Of a stretch of DNA of 10,056 nucleotides, positions 6,358 through 10,056 are shown one piece after another. The notes beneath the pieces are model-generated. The model did no database searches and was not told where the DNA came from. It worked only from the letters and a program-made list of their open reading frames with translations. The translations under genes and the position numbers were made by a program. Source of the stretch: CAZUVQ01 sp964623915 (lineage in GTDB: Bacteria; Bacillota; Clostridia; UMGS1883; UMGS1540); assembly GCA_964623915.1 (NCBI GenBank), contig CAZUVQ010000067.1, positions 1 through 10,056 on the forward strand. Direction: 5' to 3'. The stretch's first letter is position 1; each line of letters opens with the position of its first letter.

Positions 6358-6395
6358 TTATATATGCCACTATATACTCATATATCACCAAGGGG
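6338..6395. promoter_or_regulatory. Candidate operator: long dyad with phased ATATA repeats across the mazEF promoter
   Basis: CCCTTTGG-ga-GATATAT (6338-6354) is mirrored by ATATATC-a-CCAAGGGG (6380-6395), with one mismatch and one extra base on the left. Between and within the arms, ATATA-type elements occur at 6349, 6360, 6371 and 6380, roughly one helical turn apart. The left arm is upstream of the predicted transcription start, so the two arms cannot pair in the operon's mRNA. A DNA-binding site is therefore likelier than an RNA hairpin. RHH antitoxins usually autoregulate by binding such repeats. The XRE protein of the same operon is an alternative ligand. This is inferred from symmetry and position. 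Confidence 0.55.
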
Positions 6396-6406
6396 GACTG
6401 ATTGCT

Positions 6407-6685
6407 TTGTCAAAGCAGAAAAGAATACTTATTAGCCTCCCCGAAACGCTTTCAGCGGAAACTGATAATCTTGCTACCTGCCTAAACGTTTCAAGAAGCG
6501 AGCTAATCCGCGAAGCCTTAAGAAATTATATTAAGGACTTCAGAAAACGCGAAATCGGGGAAATGATGAAAAAGGGATACGCCGAAATGGGCGAAATAAA
6601 TCTTGAGATAGCCGAAGGCTGCCTGTCGGCAGACAACAGTCAACTGTCAAATTACGAGGAAAAGCTATCGGAGTGTGAAGAATGA
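6407..6685 (+). CDS. mazE: MazE-type antitoxin, ribbon-helix-helix (CopG) family (EndoAI)
   Basis: Labile antitoxin that binds and neutralises MazF and probably represses its own operon. The protein is 92 aa. Residues 1-50 form an RHH domain: strand ILISLPETL, then two helices around NVSRSELIREALRNYI. The C-terminal MMKKGYAEMGEINLEIAEG closely resembles the B. subtilis EndoAI segment (RRGYMEMAKINLNI) that fills the MazF active groove. The start must be TTG at 6407: GGGGG at 6392-6396 lies 10 bases upstream and there is no in-frame ATG until codon 53. The gene overlaps mazF by ATGA (6682-6685), typical of coupled antitoxin-toxin translation. Its ribosome binding site lies in the right arm of the dyad. 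Confidence 0.93.
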   Translation: MSKQKRILISLPETLSAETDNLATCLNVSRSELIREALRNYIKDFRKREIGEMMKKGYAEMGEINLEIAEGCLSADNSQLSNYEEKLSECEE

Positions 6686-7032
6686 TTGTAAAACGAGGCG
6701 ACATATATTACGCGGATCTAAGTCCCGTGATAGGCTCGGAGCAGGGTGGAATCCGTCCTGTGCTTGTGGTACAGAATGATGTAGGCAACAAATACAGCCC
6801 TACTGTAATTGCTGCTGCCATAACAAGCCAGATTAACAAAGCAAAACTCCCCACGCACATTGAAGTAGATGCTCGGGAGTACGGCCTTTCTAAGGATTCT
6901 GTTGTGCTATTGGAGCAGGTTCGTACTATAGATAAAAAAAGGTTGAAGGAAAAAATAGGTCATTTTGATGACGGTCTTATGGAAAAGGTGAATGATGCCA
7001 TAAGCATAAGCTTCGGCCTTTATGACATATGA
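6682..7032 (+). CDS. mazF: MazF/EndoA-type mRNA endoribonuclease toxin
   Basis: Ribosome-independent RNase toxin of the PemK/MazF fold. The 116-aa length equals that of B. subtilis MazF (EndoA), and the sequence follows it closely: MIVKRGDIYYADLSPVIGSE (1-20), GGIRPVLVVQND (22-33), AAITSQINKAKLPTH (45-59), DSVVLLEQVRTIDK (71-84). The catalytic residues known from B. subtilis, R25 and T48, are both present, so the enzyme should be active. B. subtilis MazF cuts U^ACAU; the same specificity is likely but inferred. Translation starts within the mazE stop (ATGA), with GGAG at 6670-6673 as ribosome binding site. The stop codon overlaps the ribosome binding site of the downstream xre gene. Confidence 0.96.
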   Translation: MIVKRGDIYYADLSPVIGSEQGGIRPVLVVQNDVGNKYSPTVIAAAITSQINKAKLPTHIEVDAREYGLSKDSVVLLEQVRTIDKKRLKEKIGHFDDGLMEKVNDAISISFGLYDI

Positions 7033-7044
7033 AGGAGAAAATAG

Positions 7045-7674
7045 ATGTCTGTATTCAGTGAGACTGTAAAAATGCTCAGAAATCGCCGCAATATTGGACA
7101 GCGGGAACTGGCAGAACTTCTTTCTGTTTCCCCTGACCACATAAAGCGTCTGGAAACCGACTATGCAACACCTGATGATAAGTTATTGTCTGCCATTGCA
7201 GCAATATTTGATGTTACACCATCTTATCTTTTAGGTACCGTAAGCCGTGAATGTGTTATGGGGGAACCCGGCTACGGAGATGTATCAAAAAAATATGTAT
7301 CGGTCCCGGTTGTTTCTGCAAAATTAATTACCAGCACCATATGTAGAGAATCAGATATTATTGAAAGGGTAGTTGTTCCTATACCCGATAATAGTTACGA
7401 AAGCTATATAGCTGTTCTTGTTGAAGAGGATTGCGGAATTGAGCGTTTTATGAAAGGCGATATTGCAATAATTAAAAAAACAACACAGCTTGCTGACGGT
7501 GATATAGTTGCTGTCAGAATCAAGGATACGTATGTTACCTTTATGCGGTATAAACGAAACGGTCAGCTGATAAACCTATACTGTGATAACACAGGAAAAG
7601 AAATTACATATAAATCAGGTGAACCCGGTTATAGCATATTGGGAAGAGTTATAGGAGTGCAGGCAAAATTTTAA
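7045..7674 (+). CDS. XRE-family regulator with degenerate S24/LexA-like C-terminal domain
   Basis: Probable transcription factor of 209 aa. The N-terminus (about 5-64) is a Cro/C1-type helix-turn-helix, with GQRELAELLSVSPDHIKRLE (18-37) as the DNA-reading part. The C-terminal half (about 85-207) has the layout of an S24/LexA-like domain: KGDIAII (137-143), then DGDIVAVRIKDTYVTFMRY (151-169), then a closing GRVIGVQ (200-206). The catalytic pair appears lost. Where active proteins read GDSMxP this one reads EDCGIE (C130 in place of Ser), and where they read TVKRL it reads TFMRY (M167 in place of Lys). No clear Ala-Gly cleavage site is seen in the linker. It should therefore not self-cleave like LexA. 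AAGGAG (7032-7037) overlaps the mazF stop, so it is the third gene of the mazEF operon. Confidence 0.85.
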   Translation: MSVFSETVKMLRNRRNIGQRELAELLSVSPDHIKRLETDYATPDDKLLSAIAAIFDVTPSYLLGTVSRECVMGEPGYGDVSKKYVSVPVVSAKLITSTICRESDIIERVVVPIPDNSYESYIAVLVEEDCGIERFMKGDIAIIKKTTQLADGDIVAVRIKDTYVTFMRYKRNGQLINLYCDNTGKEITYKSGEPGYSILGRVIGVQAKF

Positions 7675-7690
7675 ACATGTGTATATATAA

Positions 7691-7728
7691 ATATAATAAA
7701 AAGGGGTTTTGACCCCCTTTTATTATAT
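7691..7728. terminator. Bidirectional terminator between the mazEF-xre operon and spoIIP
   Basis: ATATAATAAAAAGGGG (7691-7706) pairs with CCCCCTTTTATTATAT (7713-7728): 15 of 16 positions pair, with one A-C mismatch and a 6-nt loop (TTTTGA). The GGGG/CCCC core is followed by a T-rich arm on each strand, so it can stop transcription of xre (plus) and of spoIIP (minus), which converge here. Confidence 0.88.
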
Positions 7729-7735
7729 ACAAAAC

Positions 7736-8755
7736 TCAATAGGACAAAACAAGCTCTGCCACACAATTCCCCACATATTCAGCGCATTTTAATGCTTCTT
7801 CAAGTGTATTTCCGTTGCTTCCCACTTCAATTATCATTGCTCCCTCCCGGCAATGACCATTAAATCTCTCGCCGCGTATATTAAAAGGCCTTGCAAGAGA
7901 AGGATATTTTTCGTTTATTATTTTTTGCAGCCTTAACCCGTACTTTATATTTTCCTTAAAACTTTCGTGCTCCAACCCTTTTTCATTCGTACCTACAATA
8001 ACCATACACTGGGCAACCCTTTCACCGCTAACCTCTGCCTCCGTTTTATAGAAACCTCCATTACCGTCTGAAATTGCATCTCTATGAATATCAAGCACTA
8101 TATCTATTGATGGGTTTTCTAATATACTTTTATTAACTGTATCTAGAGCACGTCTGTATGAGCCTGCATATTCAGGCGAATCGTGAGCAGTTTTGTCATG
8201 GATAACCTCTACCCCCTCGCCCCGCAGTTTTTCAGCTATGACCTCCCCCACGGCTATAACATTCATATTCTCATCTGTTGTTCTGTATGAATCCGATTCC
8301 GTATATTGATATTCATCTGTCGGGGTATATGCCTCGCTCGTATGTGTATGAATTATCAACACCTTAACACCGTCACTACCATATTTGACAAGCGGTTCCG
8401 ATAAAAGCTCATCTACATCGAAAGCAAAATCCGTTTCATTTGATATCTGCAACCCTCCTGTATTTTTTTTCTGAGGAAGTGGTAAGGAGTCTTTTTTTTG
8501 TGCATTTATGTTTTCAGGAACGGCTTTTTCCTCTTTTAACCCTTCTTCATGATAAAGCTTTTCTATGGGCATAGATATCTCTGCAAGACTTAATATTAAA
8601 GGCCTATTCCCCTTATTAACTTTTCCCATAGCCGCACTTGCACTTAAATTATATATAGGATAAATCCCATTATTCCCCCACAAAAAACCCACCAAAAATA
8701 GCAGGAGAAAATAAAAATTTCTTATCGTGTTACTGCTTTTTAACTTGTCCCTCAT
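7736..8755 (-). CDS. spoIIP: Stage II sporulation protein P (SpoIIP), cell-wall hydrolase
   Basis: Peptidoglycan hydrolase (amidase and endopeptidase) that, with SpoIID and SpoIIM, thins septal wall so the mother-cell membrane can engulf the forespore. The 339-aa protein has a short basic N-terminus and a membrane anchor at about 13-29. A variable, charged linker (about 45-125) follows, then the catalytic domain. Metal and active-site motifs are HTHTSE (136-141), DIHRDA (222-227), and NGHCREGAMIIEVGSNGNTLEEA (299-321) with H301 and E310. It is shorter than B. subtilis SpoIIP (401 aa, from memory), mostly in the linker. On the minus strand AGGGGAGG (8761-8768) lies five bases before the ATG. 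I found no convincing sigma-E or sigma-F promoter. It shows the host belongs to an endospore-forming lineage. Confidence 0.95.
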   Translation of the reverse strand: MRDKLKSSNTIRNFYFLLLFLVGFLWGNNGIYPIYNLSASAAMGKVNKGNRPLILSLAEISMPIEKLYHEEGLKEEKAVPENINAQKKDSLPLPQKKNTGGLQISNETDFAFDVDELLSEPLVKYGSDGVKVLIIHTHTSEAYTPTDEYQYTESDSYRTTDENMNVIAVGEVIAEKLRGEGVEVIHDKTAHDSPEYAGSYRRALDTVNKSILENPSIDIVLDIHRDAISDGNGGFYKTEAEVSGERVAQCMVIVGTNEKGLEHESFKENIKYGLRLQKIINEKYPSLARPFNIRGERFNGHCREGAMIIEVGSNGNTLEEALKCAEYVGNCVAELVLSY

Positions 8756-8827
8756 AAATACCTCCCCTATATATCAAAGCTATTCATAAGATATTTTTTT
8801 ATTCTATTTAATCTGATTATTTTTTAG

Positions 8828-8856
8828 TTGATATGCAAATTCTTTTATGATAAACT
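8828..8856 (+). promoter_or_regulatory. Probable promoter of the rlmD-type gene
   Basis: TTGATA (8828-8833) is 17 bp from TAAACT (8851-8856), and TG at 8848-8849 gives an extended -10 (TGaTAAACT). The -10 itself matches only 4 of 6 bases. Transcription would start near 8863, about 22 nt before the ATG at 8885. The promoter lies between divergent genes. Confidence 0.55.
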
Positions 8857-8884
8857 ATATTTATTAAATTTTAAGGAGTTCCCC

Positions 8885-10056
8885 ATGGTTTCAAAAAATG
8901 ATATTTATGATGTTAATGTATCGTTATACGGTAGCGAAGGCGAAGGTATATGTAAAATAGACGGATACACTATTTTTGTACCCGGTGCCGCCGCCGGTGA
9001 CCTTGCACGCATTAAAGTAGTAAAGGCCCTGAAAAACTATGGCTATGGTAAGCTTATCAAGGTTATCTCCCCCTCTGCTGACAGATGCGTTCCGGCGTGT
9101 CCCGTAGCAGGCATGTGCGGAGGATGCAGTATTATGCACCTTGATTATGATGCACAGCTTCGTTATAAACAGCAAAAGGTATCGGATTCTATGAAAAGAA
9201 TAGGCGGCATAAATGTAGCCGTAGATGAAACTGTTGCCTCCCCATTGCAAGCTGAATACCGCAACAAGGTTTCCCTTCCCGTGTCAACAGAAAACGAAAA
9301 AATAGCGGTAGGCTTTTATGCTTTGGGTAGCCATCGTGTTGTTGAGTCGGACGGCTGTATTCTCCAGATGCCATTTTGTAAAGAAATTGAAAATACTGTT
9401 ATTTCATATATGGAGAATAACGGTGTTTCCCCCTACAGCGAAGAAACATGCAAAGGCAGTATTCGCCATATTTTTATTCGCAACGGTTTTCACAGCGGAG
9501 AAATAATGGTTGTCATTGTATCCGCAAGAAAAGAATTGCCTAATGAAAAGGAGCTTGCATCGGCTTTAGCTGCAAATATAAACGTGAAATCTGTCATTAT
9601 AAATTACAACCCTAAAAAAACAAATGTCATCTTGGGAAATCATAGTCGCCTTTTGTACGGCAGAGATTTTATTTATGATTCATTTTCAGGGCTTAATTTT
9701 AAAATTAATCACAGGTCTTTCTACCAGATAAACACCCCAGTAACTGAGCTTTTGTACAATAAGGTTTTGGAGCTTATGGGTGATTGTACCGAAAAAACTG
9801 TTTTTGATATTTACTGCGGAATAGGTACTATTTCACTTTTCGCCGCAAGTTTGGCTAAAAAGGTTATCGGCGTCGAATTTATACCTGAGGCTGTTGACAA
9901 TGCAAGGGAAAACGCAAAGGACAATAACATAGGTAATGCAGAGTTTTATGCCGGGGATGCTGCAGAAGTTATTAAAAAATTGTATGAAGACGGCTTTAGC
10001 GCAGACATTGTTATTCTTGACCCACCAAGAAAAGGCTGTATTGATATCCTTGATAC
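8885..10056 (+). CDS. rlmD: 23S rRNA (uracil-5-)-methyltransferase, RlmD/RlmCD type (3' end missing)
   Basis: SAM-dependent enzyme that makes 5-methyluridine in 23S rRNA. The open frame runs from the ATG at 8885 (AAGGAG at 8873-8878) off the window after 390 codons. Domains: an N-terminal TRAM domain (about 5-60); a 4Fe-4S motif C72-x5-C78-x2-C81, with C158 (SDGC) the likely fourth ligand, as in E. coli RumA; the RNA-binding HRSFYQIN (276-283); the SAM-binding DIYCGIGTISL (308-318); and LDPPRKG (378-384). The catalytic cysteine loop and the general-base Glu should lie just past the edge, about 60-70 residues beyond. In B. subtilis the related RlmCD (YefA) modifies both U747 and U1939, so the target here is uncertain. 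The cluster links it to the iscSU assembly genes. Confidence 0.93.
   Translation, partial: MVSKNDIYDVNVSLYGSEGEGICKIDGYTIFVPGAAAGDLARIKVVKALKNYGYGKLIKVISPSADRCVPACPVAGMCGGCSIMHLDYDAQLRYKQQKVSDSMKRIGGINVAVDETVASPLQAEYRNKVSLPVSTENEKIAVGFYALGSHRVVESDGCILQMPFCKEIENTVISYMENNGVSPYSEETCKGSIRHIFIRNGFHSGEIMVVIVSARKELPNEKELASALAANINVKSVIINYNPKKTNVILGNHSRLLYGRDFIYDSFSGLNFKINHRSFYQINTPVTELLYNKVLELMGDCTEKTVFDIYCGIGTISLFAASLAKKVIGVEFIPEAVDNARENAKDNNIGNAEFYAGDAAEVIKKLYEDGFSADIVILDPPRKGCIDILD

Noticed and set aside
8756..8815. Sigma-E-like promoter for spoIIP on the minus strand (AAATATC with GATATATA)
   Set aside because: The -10 match is poor and the implied start would fall inside the ribosome binding site.
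8924..9250. Open frame on the minus strand opposite the rlmD-type gene
   Set aside because: It is a shadow of a clearly conserved coding frame on the plus strand, with no ribosome binding site or recognisable domain.

Overview
The window is AT-rich, densely coded DNA that looks like a low-GC, spore-forming Gram-positive, most likely of the class Clostridia. The reasons are a SpoIIP sporulation hydrolase, a Bacillus/Clostridium-type MazEF (EndoA) module, a NifS/IscU pair of the clostridial kind, strong AGGAGG-type ribosome binding sites and sigma-A promoters with 17-bp spacers. No IS element, tRNA, rRNA, CRISPR array or phage gene is visible. It reads as ordinary chromosomal backbone.

Layout, left to right. 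(1) 72-1448, plus strand: a promoter drives bioY (biotin uptake S component), rnhA (RNase HI) and a small UPF0180/YkuS-like gene whose ribosome binding site lies in a possible hairpin. (2) 1463-3213, plus: tandem overlapping promoters, iscS (cysteine desulfurase), iscU (Fe-S scaffold with a Cys-rich tail) and a clear intrinsic terminator. (3) 3249-6259, plus: a Ca2+/Na+-type (CaCA) exchanger, a two-TM protein of unknown function (resembles DUF6106), and the fused NAD(P)HX epimerase/dehydratase nnr. (4) 6275-7728, plus: an intergenic region with a strong promoter embedded in a long dyad, then a tightly coupled mazE-mazF-xre operon ending in a bidirectional terminator. (5) 7736-8755, minus: spoIIP, convergent with the mazEF operon. 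(6) 8828-10056, plus: a promoter and the 5' part of an rlmD/rlmCD-type 23S rRNA uracil methyltransferase, cut by the window edge.

How the genes fit together. IscS mobilises sulfur from cysteine and IscU assembles clusters on it; the RlmD-type enzyme at the right edge carries the cysteines for a 4Fe-4S cluster and would be a client. BioY would depend on ECF transporter ATPases encoded elsewhere. MazE/MazF form a type II toxin-antitoxin pair with translational coupling. The third gene of that operon encodes an XRE regulator with an S24/LexA-like C-terminal domain that seems to have lost its autoproteolytic Ser-Lys pair. The nnr-mazEF neighbourhood resembles the nnr-alr-mazEF order I recall from many Firmicutes, but no alr is present between them.

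I see no wholly unknown multi-gene system. The most interesting parts are the mazEF-xre operon with its promoter-spanning dyad, the degenerate S24 domain, and the CxxCCxxC tail of IscU.
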